Of a DNA stretch of 64,000 bases, positions 10,217 to 17,863 are shown piece by piece; position 1 is the stretch's first letter; every line of letters starts with the position of its first letter. A program made the translations under genes and the position numbers. The notes beneath the pieces are model-generated. The model saw only the letters and a program-made list of their open reading frames with translations, was not told the origin of the DNA and did not search any database. Source of the DNA: Betaproteobacteria bacterium (GTDB taxonomy: Bacteria > Pseudomonadota > Gammaproteobacteria > Burkholderiales > Casimicrobiaceae); NCBI GenBank assembly GCA_016704895.1, contig JADIZG010000011.1, positions 14,848 through 78,847 on the forward strand, written 5' to 3'.

Positions 10217-10780
10217 TCAGTTGAAGTACGACTTCTTCGGCGGCGACGCGTCCACCGGGGCAGATGGCGCCGCGCCGGCGCGGGGCAGCGGAAGCGTGAG
10301 CCGCTGCTGCTGCGGCGGATAGCAGACGCCCGCGTCCGCGCATCCCTGCGAATCGACCTCGAGGGAGACGCTGCCGCCCGGCTGCCCGGCGGCGAGCGGC
10401 AGCCGGATGACGACCGGCCCCCGGTAGGTCGCGACCCTCCCGAAGAACTCGTCCTCGATCACCTTGCCCGGCGGCAGGACCGGCACCCCGGCGCCGGCGG
10501 TCGCCGGCTCGACGGCGAACTTGAGCTTGTCGCGGTAGAGATAGTAGCCGTCGGCGACGTCGAACCGGATCTCGAGCGTCGTCGCGTCGAGTGCGCGGGC
10601 GGACAGCCGGAACGCCTGCTCCGCCGGCAGCAGCTTCGGCCCGGCGGCCGCGGCGGCCCCGGCGAGCGCGAGCGCGGTCAGCAGCGCCCCGATCCCGGCG
10701 AACCGGCGCGCGATCGCCGCCGGCCGGTCAGCCGGGGAGCGTCCGGGCAACGATCCAGTCGAGGTACTCGGGCAGCGCAT
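10217..10780 (-). CDS. Stand-alone DsbD N-terminal (alpha) domain protein
   Basis: About 187 residues. A signal peptide (hydrophobic core GIGALLTALALAGAAAAA) precedes a single domain that matches DsbD-alpha. Key features are FRLSARALD, GYYLYRDKLKF and the redox pair in GCADAGVCYPPQ. Full-length DsbD continues into eight membrane helices and a thioredoxin domain; here the frame ends at KKSYFN and neither follows. The TlpA-like gene begins 43 bases later. The protein may accept electrons from a DsbD/CcdA encoded elsewhere, or be the remnant of a truncated dsbD. It overlaps the end of cutA. The start is uncertain: ATG at 10798 or 10780, or TTG at 10750. Confidence 0.75.
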   Translation of the reverse strand: MRCPSTSTGSLPGRSPADRPAAIARRFAGIGALLTALALAGAAAAAGPKLLPAEQAFRLSARALDATTLEIRFDVADGYYLYRDKLKFAVEPATAGAGVPVLPPGKVIEDEFFGRVATYRGPVVIRLPLAAGQPGGSVSLEVDSQGCADAGVCYPPQQQRLTLPLPRAGAAPSAPVDASPPKKSYFN

Positions 10781-11054
10781 CGATAATGGGGACCGCAACG
10801 ATCTCCGGAAGTTCGTACGGGTGGCGCTCGCGAATCGCCCGGGCGAGGCCGGGCCACGCGTCGGCGCGCGTCTTGATCGACAGCGGAATCTCGGTGGCCG
10901 TTTCGAGACGCCCGCGCCAGTGATAGAGTGACTCCACGGGTGCGCCGATCTGCACGCAGGCGGCGAGTCGCGCCTCGACGAGCTCGCGGGCCATGCGCCT
11001 CGCGGTGTCGGCGTCGGGCAGGCTCGTCAGGACCAGGATCGCCGCGGCCGCCAA
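10728..11054 (-). CDS. cutA: CutA1 divalent-cation tolerance protein
   Basis: 108 residues. The fold-defining CutA1 motifs are visible: ILVLTSLPDADTARRMARELVE, reported here only by its family match, then LAACVQIGAPVESLYHWRGRL and SIKTRADAWP. The tail YLDWIVARTLPG is typical. CutA1 forms trimers and has been linked to copper tolerance, but its biochemical role is unclear. No ATG fits the conserved start; TTG at 11054, preceded by GGAGG at 4 bases, is chosen. That Shine-Dalgarno overlaps the one used by fxsA on the other strand, with the two starts only 9 bases apart. It is followed by the DsbD-alpha gene with a short overlap. Confidence 0.88.
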   Translation of the reverse strand: MAAAAILVLTSLPDADTARRMARELVEARLAACVQIGAPVESLYHWRGRLETATEIPLSIKTRADAWPGLARAIRERHPYELPEIVAVPIIDALPEYLDWIVARTLPG

Positions 11055-11066
11055 GGAGCCTCCATG
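11053..11066. promoter_or_regulatory. Overlapping divergent ribosome-binding sites of cutA and fxsA
   Basis: GGAGCCTCC at 11055-11063 serves both strands. On the plus strand AAGGAG precedes the fxsA ATG (11064). On the minus strand GGAGG precedes the cutA TTG (11054). Only 9 bases separate the start codons, so each gene's promoter must lie inside the other gene. Confidence 0.6.
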
Positions 11067-11456
11067 CGTTTCTTCGCCGCAGCGATTGTACTGGCTTTCC
11101 CGGTCCTCGACCTTCTCGCGACCGCGCGCTTCGCGCGCTGGAGCGGCGTCCCGGCGTGGGCGTGGCTCGCGGGCGGGCTCGTCGCGGGCATCGCGCTCCT
11201 TCGAAGCGAAGGACTCGCGTTCCGGTCGCGCACCGTCGCCGCGATGCACGGCGACGTGTCGATCCTGCGCGGGCTCCTCGACAGCGGACGAAAGGTGCTC
11301 GCGGCGTTCCTCTTCATCCTGCCGGGCGTCGTGAGCGACCTGTTCGGCCTCGGCCTGCTGATGCTGCCGATCAACGTCGGGCGCGGACTCCGCGCCGAGA
11401 CGGCGTCGGCGCTGCGCGGCGGCCCGCTCGACGGCGACTGGCGGCGGATCGAGTAA
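11064..11456 (+). CDS. FxsA family membrane protein
   Basis: 130 residues with hydrophobic segments at about 4-22, 28-46 and 80-100, and the FxsA signature LPGVVSDLFGLGLLMLP. FxsA of E. coli counters exclusion of phage T7 by F plasmids when overproduced; its normal role is unknown. It sits in the inner membrane. A strong AAGGAG lies 5-6 bases before the ATG. It is divergent from cutA and convergent with lgt (45-base spacer, no clear terminator). Confidence 0.88.
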   Translation: MRFFAAAIVLAFPVLDLLATARFARWSGVPAWAWLAGGLVAGIALLRSEGLAFRSRTVAAMHGDVSILRGLLDSGRKVLAAFLFILPGVVSDLFGLGLLMLPINVGRGLRAETASALRGGPLDGDWRRIE

Positions 11457-11501
11457 TCGTCCGCCGCGGCAGCTCACGCTCCGCCGGCGGCGGCGCCGAC
11501 C

Positions 11502-12320
11502 CTATTTCATGCGGTCGAGGATCGTCGGGTGCGCCTTCCCGGCGCGCAGGTTCGCCCACAGCATCATCGCGGCGCCCGCCGCGATCATCGGCAGCGACAG
11601 CCACTGCCCCATCGTGAACCCGAGCGCGAGTATCCCCAGGAACGCGTCGGGCTCGCGGGCGAACTCGGCGACGAACCGCATCACGCCGTAGCCCAGCAGG
11701 AACGCGCCCGAGACCGCGCCCATCGGGCGCGCGCGGCTCGCGTAGATCCAGAGGATCGCGAACAGCAGCACGCCCTCGAGCGCGAACTGGTAGAGCTGCG
11801 ACGGGTGCCGGGCGAGCGCGTCGACCTGCGGGAACACCATGCCCCACGACGTTCCGGTCGGCCGCCCCCACAGCTCGCCGTTGATGAAGTTGCCGAGCCG
11901 CCCCGCGGCGAGGCCGAGCGGCACGAGCGGCGCGACGAAGTCGGTGACGTCGAGCCAGCGCCTGCCGCGCCCACGCGCGTAGAACCACAGCGCGACCAGC
12001 ACGCCGAGCATGCCGCCGTGGAAGCTCATCCCGCCCTGCCACACGGCGAAGATCTCGAGCGGATGCTCGAGGTAGTAGAGCGGCTTGTAGAACACGACGT
12101 AGCCCAGCCGCCCGCCGAGGATCACGCCGAACACGCCGTAGAACAGCATGTCGTCGACGTCGTGAGCGCGCCATCCGGTCATCATGTTGCGGCGCGCGCG
12201 CACCCGCCCCAGCACGACGAACAGCACGAACGCGGCGACGTACATGAGCCCGTACCAGCGGACCGCCAGCGGGCCCAGCTGGATCGCGATCGGGTCGAAT
12301 TGGGGGTGGACGAGCGTCAT
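11502..12320 (-). CDS. lgt: Prolipoprotein diacylglyceryl transferase
   Basis: 272 residues and about seven membrane helices. It transfers diacylglycerol from phosphatidylglycerol to the lipobox Cys of prolipoproteins, the first step of lipoprotein maturation at the inner membrane. Conserved motifs are VRWYGLMYV, WQGGMSFHGG, the signature GRLGNFINGELWGR and HPSQLYQ. At least two lipoproteins in this window (16692-17525 and 25300-25724) are candidate substrates. The start ATG begins MTLVHPQFDPIAI, normal for the family. Confidence 0.97.
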   Translation of the reverse strand: MTLVHPQFDPIAIQLGPLAVRWYGLMYVAAFVLFVVLGRVRARRNMMTGWRAHDVDDMLFYGVFGVILGGRLGYVVFYKPLYYLEHPLEIFAVWQGGMSFHGGMLGVLVALWFYARGRGRRWLDVTDFVAPLVPLGLAAGRLGNFINGELWGRPTGTSWGMVFPQVDALARHPSQLYQFALEGVLLFAILWIYASRARPMGAVSGAFLLGYGVMRFVAEFAREPDAFLGILALGFTMGQWLSLPMIAAGAAMMLWANLRAGKAHPTILDRMK

Positions 12321-12330
12321 CGCGAGGGTT

Positions 12331-12481
12331 CAGAACCGGTGAATGAATCCGGCGCCCTCGCCCCGGGACACCCCGGCCCGCAGGGTTGCCCGCGGCCGCG
12401 CGTTCTCGAAGCCCCGCCGTGTCGATGTCGACGCGCGGCTGCGGGCAACGCGGGGATGCAGGGTTCTTTCACAGGTTCTCA
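12331..12481. repeat. TIR-bounded intergenic element, copy 1
   Basis: About 151 bp, read best on the minus strand. It begins CTGAGAACCTGTGAA, continues AGAACCCTGCATCCCCGC, and ends with GGATTCATTCACCGGTTCTG. The outer about 15 bases form an imperfect terminal inverted repeat. An internal hairpin pairs GTTGCCCGC with GCGGGCAAC. A second copy lies at 49091-49243 with conserved ends and a diverged middle. There is no coding frame. The LysR stop codon TGA falls in the first bases of the element. It looks like a non-autonomous (MITE-like) unit. Confidence 0.7.
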
Positions 12482-13360
12482 GTCGAGGGTCGAGGCGGCG
12501 CGGGCCTCCGCGACGAACGCCCGCGTGAGCGGGGAGTCGTCGGCGGCGCGCCACGCGAGCCCGATCTCGACGCGCGGCCCGCGCTCCGCCAGCGGGCGGT
12601 ATACCACACCGTCGCGCCTCATGTGCTCGAGCGACGCGGGGACGAGCGACACGCCCATGCCGCCTGCGACGAGGCTCACGATCGTCTGCATCTGGATCGC
12701 CTCCTGCCCGATCCGGGGCGCGAACCCCGCCTTGCGGCAAAGCGCGACGATCGCATCGTGCAGCTCGGGGGCGACCTCGCGCGGGAACAGGATGAAGGGC
12801 TCGCGCGCGAGCGAGCGCAGCGACACCCGTGCGGGCCAGCGGCGCCTGGCCGGAAGCGCCGCGATCAGCGGCTCGCGGTGGAGCGGGGCGTAGGCGAGCG
12901 CCGGGTCGCGCGCGCCTGCGATCAGGAAGCCGACGTCGAGCTCGCCGGACGCCAGCGCGGCGGGCTGCACGTCGGAGGTCGCCTCGCGCAGCGCGAGGCG
13001 GACGCCCGGCCGGCGCGCCCGGAACGCCGGCACGATCCGGGGCAGCACGTTGTAGGCGGCCGTGCTGACGAATCCGATCGAGAGCATCCCCGCCGCGCCG
13101 GCCGCGTACTGGCGTGCGCCCTCGCGGAACGCCTCGGCGTCGCGCAGGAGCCGCCGCGCCTCGGGCAGCAGCGCGGCGCCAGCGCCGGTCAGGCGCACGC
13201 CGCGCGTGCCGCGGTCGAACAGCGTCGCGCCGAGTTCCGCCTCGAGCGCACGGATCGCGCGCGACAGCGGCGGCTGGGCGATGTGGAGCGCGAGCGCGGC
13301 GCGCCCGAAGTTGAGCGCGTCGCCGACCGCGACGAAGTAGCGCAGGTGTCGAAGCTCCAT
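12479..13360 (-). CDS. LysR family transcriptional regulator
   Basis: 293 residues. The N-terminal winged helix-turn-helix is typical of LysR: MELRHLRYFVAVGD, then HIAQPPLSRAIRALEAELG. A co-inducer-binding domain follows (about 90-290, LSIGFVSTAAYNVLPRIVP...). It is divergent from an EamA exporter with a T-N11-A site between them, so it probably controls that exporter. The ligand cannot be read from sequence. The last codons abut a TIR element, whose edge supplies the stop codon, so the natural C-terminus may have been altered slightly. Confidence 0.92.
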   Translation of the reverse strand: MELRHLRYFVAVGDALNFGRAALALHIAQPPLSRAIRALEAELGATLFDRGTRGVRLTGAGAALLPEARRLLRDAEAFREGARQYAAGAAGMLSIGFVSTAAYNVLPRIVPAFRARRPGVRLALREATSDVQPAALASGELDVGFLIAGARDPALAYAPLHREPLIAALPARRRWPARVSLRSLAREPFILFPREVAPELHDAIVALCRKAGFAPRIGQEAIQMQTIVSLVAGGMGVSLVPASLEHMRRDGVVYRPLAERGPRVEIGLAWRAADDSPLTRAFVAEARAASTLD

Positions 13361-13386
13361 CGGGAACCGTGCCTTCCGCCTCCATC

Positions 13387-13401
13387 ATACCCATCCGGTA
13401 T
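13387..13401. promoter_or_regulatory. LysR-type operator (T-N11-A palindrome)
   Basis: ATACCCATCCGGTAT is a perfect 5+5 inverted repeat with the T-N11-A pattern of LysR regulators. It begins 27 bases upstream of the lysR ATG, in the lysR-EamA divergent region. A further GGTAT half-site occurs near 13428. Confidence 0.6.
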
Positions 13402-13506
13402 GAATCAGTCCCGCATATGTATTGGACGGTATGGCCGGGTCCGCGCAGACTTCCGTGCCCCGCCCGCCCGATCCCCTGCCTGCCTGCCGACCGATCCGGT
13501 CCGACC

Positions 13507-14481
13507 GTGACCCGCGCCGCCCCCGCCTCCCGCAGCTCCGCCTATGGCGCGCTCGTGCTCACCGCCGCGCTGTGGGGCAGCAGCGCGGTCACGGCGCGCG
13601 GCCTGCTCGACACGATGTCGCCGGTCGCGCTCACGGCGCTGCGCTGGATCGTCGTGCTCGCGGCGCTCGCGCCGTTCGTCTGGCGCGAGCGGGCGGCGAT
13701 CGCCCATGCGCTCGCGAGCGACACGCGGACGCTCGCGGTGTTCGCGCTCGTCGGCTTCGCGCCGCAGACGCTGCTGGTCTACGTCGCGCTCGAGGGCACG
13801 ACCGCGATCAACCTCGCGCTGTTCAACTCGGCGATCCCGGTGCTGATCGTCGCGATCGCCGCGCTGCTGCATCACCGGCGCCCGCGGGCGCTCGAGGTGG
13901 CCGGTCTCGCGCTCTCGCTCTCCGGCGTCGTCGCGATCGTCGCGCGCGGCCGCTGGAGCACGCTCGCCTCGCTGTCGGTCAACCCGCACGACCTGCTCGT
14001 GCTCGTCGGGATGGGCGTCTGGGCGTACTACACGGTGAGGCTCGCCGACCGCGCGCCGGCGCTGTCGTTCCCGGCCTTCATGTTCGCGGCCGGCACGCTC
14101 GGCCTCGCGATGATCGCGCCGATGGCCGCATGGGAGGCGCTCGCGCGCGGCATCGCGCTGCCGTCGGCGTCCGCGCTGGCCGGCGTCGCGTATCTCGCGC
14201 TGCTGCCGACGCTCGTCGCGATGCTGCTGTTCGCGCACGGCATCGCGCGCGTGGGTCCGGTGCAGGCGGGACTGTTCACGCACCTGGTCCCGGTGTTCGG
14301 CGCCGTGCTGGCGACGCTGCTGCTGGGCGAGCGGCTGCAGCCGTTCCACGCCGTCGGCTTCGCCCTCGTCGCGGGCGGCGCGGCCCTGGGCTGCCTGAAG
14401 CCGGAGCCCGCGCTGGCCGGCGCGAATATCGCCGTCTCGGCGAACGGCGCGCCCGCCCTGGAGCGGGATCGCCACCGCTGA
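13507..14481 (+). CDS. EamA/DMT family transporter
   Basis: 324 residues with about ten hydrophobic segments in two EamA halves (about 10-140 and 150-290), the drug/metabolite exporter fold. Typical patterns are ALWGSSAVTARGLLD near the start and LFTHLVPVFGAVLATLLLGERL near the end. It should export a small metabolite or amino acid across the inner membrane; the substrate is unknown. A GTG at 13507 is chosen because the homologous region begins there. Upstream codons cover the regulatory spacer and have no family match. It is divergent from a LysR gene. Confidence 0.85.
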   Translation: MTRAAPASRSSAYGALVLTAALWGSSAVTARGLLDTMSPVALTALRWIVVLAALAPFVWRERAAIAHALASDTRTLAVFALVGFAPQTLLVYVALEGTTAINLALFNSAIPVLIVAIAALLHHRRPRALEVAGLALSLSGVVAIVARGRWSTLASLSVNPHDLLVLVGMGVWAYYTVRLADRAPALSFPAFMFAAGTLGLAMIAPMAAWEALARGIALPSASALAGVAYLALLPTLVAMLLFAHGIARVGPVQAGLFTHLVPVFGAVLATLLLGERLQPFHAVGFALVAGGAALGCLKPEPALAGANIAVSANGAPALERDRHR

Positions 14482-14545
14482 CCCCGCGGGAGGCGTAGAA
14501 TCGCCGCCCGCGCAACGCCTGATCTTCCGACACGGACCCGACGCC

Positions 14546-16225
14546 ATGGCGCTCAACAAACGCTCCCGCCTCATCACCCACGGCATCGCCCGGTCGCCCA
14601 ACCGCGCGATGCTCCGCGCCGTCGGCTTCGGCGACGGCGATTTCGAGAAGCCCATCGTCGGTGTGGCCAACGGCCACTCGACGATGAACCCGTGCAACGC
14701 GGGCATCCAGCCGCTGGTCGACCGCGCGATGGCGTCGCTCAAGGCGGCCGGCGCGATGCCGCAGGTGTTCGGCGTGCCGACCGTCACCGACGGCATCGGC
14801 ATGGGCACCGAGGGGATGAAGTACTCGCTCGTCTCGCGCGAGGTGATCGCCGACGCGATCGAGACCAGCGTGAACGGCCAGTGCATGGACGGCGTGCTCG
14901 TCGTCGGCGGCTGCGACAAGAACATGCCGGCCGGCGCGATGGCGATGGCGCGCATGAACGTGCCCGGCATCTACGTCTACGCGGGCACGATCAAGCCGGG
15001 CCACTGGAAGGGCCAGACGCTCACGATCGTCTCGCCGTTCGAGGCGGTCGGCGCGTTCGCGGCCGGCAAGATGAGCCAGGAGGACTACGACGGCATCGAG
15101 CGCAACGCGTGCCCCTCCGTCGGCGCGTGCGGCGGCATGTACACGGCGAACACGATGAGCTCGTCGTTCGAGGCGCTCGGCATCAGCCTGCTCGGCAGCT
15201 CGCAGATGGCCTCGCCCGACCTCGAGAAGGCGGACTCCGCCGCCGAGAGCGCGAAAGTGCTCGTCGAGGCGATCCGGCGCGACATCAAGCCGCGCGACAT
15301 CATCACGCGGCGCTCGATCGAGAACGCGATCGCGCTCGTGATGGCGACCGGCGGCTCGACCAACGCGGTGCTGCACTACCTCGCGATCGCCGCAGCGGCG
15401 GATGTCGAATGGACGATCGACGACTTCGAGCGCGTGCGCAGGCGCGTGCCGGTGCTCTGCGACCTCAAGCCGTCGGGGCGATTCGTCGCGACCGACTTCC
15501 GCGACGCGGGCGGCGTCCCGCAGGTGCTGAAGATGCTGCTGGCGCACGGGCTCCTCTTCGGCGACTGCCTGACGATCACCGGCCGCACGATCGGCGAGGA
15601 GCTCGAGCGCGTCCCGTCCGAGCCGCGCCGCGACCAGGAAGTGATCCGGCCGTGGGACAACCCGATGTACGCGCAGGGCCACCTCGCGATCCTCAAGGGC
15701 AATCTCGCGCCCGACGGCTGCGTCGCCAAGATCACGGGCCTCAAGAATCCGTCGATCACCGGCCCGGCGCGCGTGTTCGACTCCGAGCCGCTGTGCATGG
15801 AGGCGATCATGGCGAAGACGATCCGCGCCGGCGACGTCATCGTGATCCGCTACGAGGGCCCGAAGGGCGGGCCCGGCATGCAGGAGATGCTCGCGCCGAC
15901 CTCGGCGCTGATCGGGCAGGGGCTCGGCGAGTCGGTCGGACTCATCACGGACGGACGCTTCTCGGGAGGCACGTGGGGCATGGTCGTCGGCCACGTCGCG
16001 CCGGAGGCGCAGGCCGGCGGCACGATCGCGCTCGTCCACGAAGGCGACTCGGTCACGATCGACGCGCACAAGCTGCTGATCCAGCTCAACGTGGACGACG
16101 CCGAGCTCGCGCGGCGCCGCGCGAACTGGAAGGCGCCGCCGCCGCGCTACACCAAGGGGCTGCTCGCCAAGTACACGAAGCTCGTGTCGCCCGCGAGCCG
16201 CGGCGCGATCACCGACGGCGACTGA
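14546..16225 (+). CDS. ilvD: Dihydroxy-acid dehydratase
   Basis: 559 residues. It dehydrates 2,3-dihydroxy-isovalerate and its homologue to the 2-keto acids in valine, isoleucine and pantothenate synthesis, using an Fe-S cluster. Cluster and active-site signatures are present: NPCNAGIQPL, VGGCDKNMPAGAMA, CPSVGACGGMYTANTMSS and TDGRFSGGTWGMVVGHVAPEA. The C-terminal swivelling domain is complete. The length fits the shorter IlvD subtype. It is preceded by a 64-base spacer after the EamA gene and appears to be monocistronic. Confidence 0.97.
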   Translation: MALNKRSRLITHGIARSPNRAMLRAVGFGDGDFEKPIVGVANGHSTMNPCNAGIQPLVDRAMASLKAAGAMPQVFGVPTVTDGIGMGTEGMKYSLVSREVIADAIETSVNGQCMDGVLVVGGCDKNMPAGAMAMARMNVPGIYVYAGTIKPGHWKGQTLTIVSPFEAVGAFAAGKMSQEDYDGIERNACPSVGACGGMYTANTMSSSFEALGISLLGSSQMASPDLEKADSAAESAKVLVEAIRRDIKPRDIITRRSIENAIALVMATGGSTNAVLHYLAIAAAADVEWTIDDFERVRRRVPVLCDLKPSGRFVATDFRDAGGVPQVLKMLLAHGLLFGDCLTITGRTIGEELERVPSEPRRDQEVIRPWDNPMYAQGHLAILKGNLAPDGCVAKITGLKNPSITGPARVFDSEPLCMEAIMAKTIRAGDVIVIRYEGPKGGPGMQEMLAPTSALIGQGLGESVGLITDGRFSGGTWGMVVGHVAPEAQAGGTIALVHEGDSVTIDAHKLLIQLNVDDAELARRRANWKAPPPRYTKGLLAKYTKLVSPASRGAITDGD

Positions 16226-16249
16226 GGAGCGGGCGGGCGGCGGACCGCG

Positions 16250-16639
16250 TTGCATCCGGCGACAAGTCGCGACTTCCGATCGACCGGCAAAGCAGGCGGC
16301 ACGCAGAGCTGCGCAAGCGGATCGACCAGCCGGCAGAAGCAGGGGCGGCCGGCGCTCGCCGGCAGGACCGTGCGCCTGTCCGCGTGGGTCCGCACCGACG
16401 GTATCCCGGCATCCGGGCGTGGCGGCGCGGGACTCGTGCTGACGGCGATGCGCGGCTCGTCGATCCTCGCGCACGAGTTCATGAAGAAGACGCGCCTGCG
16501 CGGCACGGGTGACTGGAAGCGCGTCTCGATCGAGCTCGCGCTGCCGGCCCGCACGACGCGCCTCGAGGCCGGCGCGACGCTCGAAGGCGACGACACCGCA
16601 TGGGTCGACGACTTCGAGCTCGAGGTCGTCGAGCGCTGA
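16250..16639 (+). CDS. Probable fragment with CBM-like beta domain
   Basis: An open frame of 129 residues. From about residue 40 it resembles the C-terminal jelly-roll (carbohydrate-binding-like) module often fused to regulators: GRTVRLSAWVRTDGI, RGTGDWKRVSIELALP and DTAWVDDFELEVVE. The first 40 residues do not continue the domain and no plausible Shine-Dalgarno precedes the ATG. It therefore looks like the 3' remnant of a longer gene, or a gene with a lost frame. No function can be assigned. Confidence 0.45.
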   Translation: MHPATSRDFRSTGKAGGTQSCASGSTSRQKQGRPALAGRTVRLSAWVRTDGIPASGRGGAGLVLTAMRGSSILAHEFMKKTRLRGTGDWKRVSIELALPARTTRLEAGATLEGDDTAWVDDFELEVVER

Positions 16640-16691
16640 GTCGACGGCGACGACGCGCTATCATGGCGCGGCTCCTCCGGAGGACAGGAAG

Positions 16692-17525
16692 ATGACCGCC
16701 CCGCACGATCCCGGACGCCGGCGCCTGCTCGCCGCCGCGTCCGTCGCACCGCTCGCCACGCTCGTCGCCGCCTGCGCCGGGATTCCCGGCGCTGCGGACG
16801 GGCCACCCGCGCCGGCCCCGGCGTTCAAGCCAGGCGACCGCTGGGTCTACGGCGCGCGCGACGGCTTTCGCGACCCGCTGGTCTGGGAGGAAACGCGCGA
16901 GATCCTGTCGGCGAGCCCGGCCGGCATCGAGATCCGCGTCTCCCAGAAGGGTCCGCGCGTCGACTCGACCCGCGTCGAGCGCTGGACGTCGCCGGGCGAC
17001 CTCGCGCTGGGCGCGATCCTCGACAACGAGATGCGTCGTTTCGCGCCGCCCCTGCCGCGCTGGCGCTACCCGCTCGCGCCGGGCGACCGCTGGAGCCTGT
17101 TCGCGGCCAACGTGCACGAGCCGAGCGGATTCACCGGAACGATCAACTACTTCGCACGCGTCGGCGGCTGGCGATCGGTCGCGACGCCCGCGGGCACGTT
17201 CGACGCGATCGGCGTGCGCGTGCTGCTGCGGCTCGACGACGAGGAGTTCTGGCGCACCGAGACCGAGTGCAACCACCTGTTCTGGTTCGCGCCCGCCGTC
17301 GGCAACACGGTGCACGAGGAGAAGGAAGCCCAGTACTTCGACAAGGGCGATCCCCTGTCGCGCGCGACGTTCCGCACCCAGCACGCGGTGGTCGAGCTGA
17401 CGTCGTTCCGGCGCGGCGCGCCTAGCGCTTCTTCGTCGCACCCCTCGGCGCCCGGGACACGGGCTTCGCCGCCCGGCCCGCGGTCCGCTTCGCCTTCTTC
17501 GCATCGCGTGCCGCCGCCGCCCTGA
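16692..17525 (+). CDS. Putative lipoprotein of unknown function
   Basis: 277 residues. A twin-Arg-like start (RRRLLAAASVAPLATLVAACAG) carries a lipobox with Cys at about residue 28, so the mature protein is probably membrane-anchored. The rest is a beta-rich domain with W-Y motifs (GDRWVYGARDGFRDPLVWEE and GDRWSLFAANVHEP). I do not recognise a named family. GGAGG precedes the ATG by about 8 bases. The last about 35 codons, Ser/Pro-rich, overlap the convergent TfoX gene by 104 bases. A TAG in another frame right after FRRGA suggests that this tail could result from a base slip. Confidence 0.7.
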   Translation: MTAPHDPGRRRLLAAASVAPLATLVAACAGIPGAADGPPAPAPAFKPGDRWVYGARDGFRDPLVWEETREILSASPAGIEIRVSQKGPRVDSTRVERWTSPGDLALGAILDNEMRRFAPPLPRWRYPLAPGDRWSLFAANVHEPSGFTGTINYFARVGGWRSVATPAGTFDAIGVRVLLRLDDEEFWRTETECNHLFWFAPAVGNTVHEEKEAQYFDKGDPLSRATFRTQHAVVELTSFRRGAPSASSSHPSAPGTRASPPGPRSASPSSHRVPPPP

Positions 17526-17847
17526 GCGCGGCGCCCAGCGCCGACCGCGCCCACGGCGCCATCGCGTGCGCGCTCTCGAGCGCATCGTCGGGCGCGCGGT
17601 GGTAGCTCATCTCGTGCCGGGCGCCGTCCTTCGTCGTGTACGCGAACGGCGGCAGGCCGAGTGCGGAGAACTCGGCGCGATTGACGTCGTCCGCGCGCAG
17701 GTAGAGCACGTCGTCGTCGACGATCGCGACGAACAGGCCGTCGACGTAGACGCCGTGCCCGCCGAACATCGCGCGCACGGAAACCGTGCGCCCGCCTGCG
17801 CGCATCAGCTCGCGCAGGTGGTCGAGGAAGTCGCGCGAGTTGGCCAT
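17422..17847 (-). CDS. TfoX N-terminal domain protein
   Basis: 141 residues. The first 100 match the TfoX/Sxy N-terminal domain: VRAMFGGHGVYVDGLFVAIV, then VLYLRADDVNRAEF and MSYHRAPDDAL. The C-terminus is a Lys/Arg/Ala-rich basic tail. Full TfoX/Sxy regulates competence in gamma-proteobacteria, but short single-domain relatives like this have no fixed role. It is the last gene in the metF direction, 16 bases after the metF stop, and overlaps the convergent lipoprotein gene at its 3' end. Confidence 0.8.
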   Translation of the reverse strand: MANSRDFLDHLRELMRAGGRTVSVRAMFGGHGVYVDGLFVAIVDDDVLYLRADDVNRAEFSALGLPPFAYTTKDGARHEMSYHRAPDDALESAHAMAPWARSALGAALRAAAARDAKKAKRTAGRAAKPVSRAPRGATKKR

Positions 17848-17863
17848 CGCGGCCCCGGGAAGG

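Noticed and set aside
13369..13506. Upstream ATG extending the EamA protein by 46 residues
   Set aside because: The extension covers the LysR operator and has no transporter homology; GTG at 13507 fits the family start.
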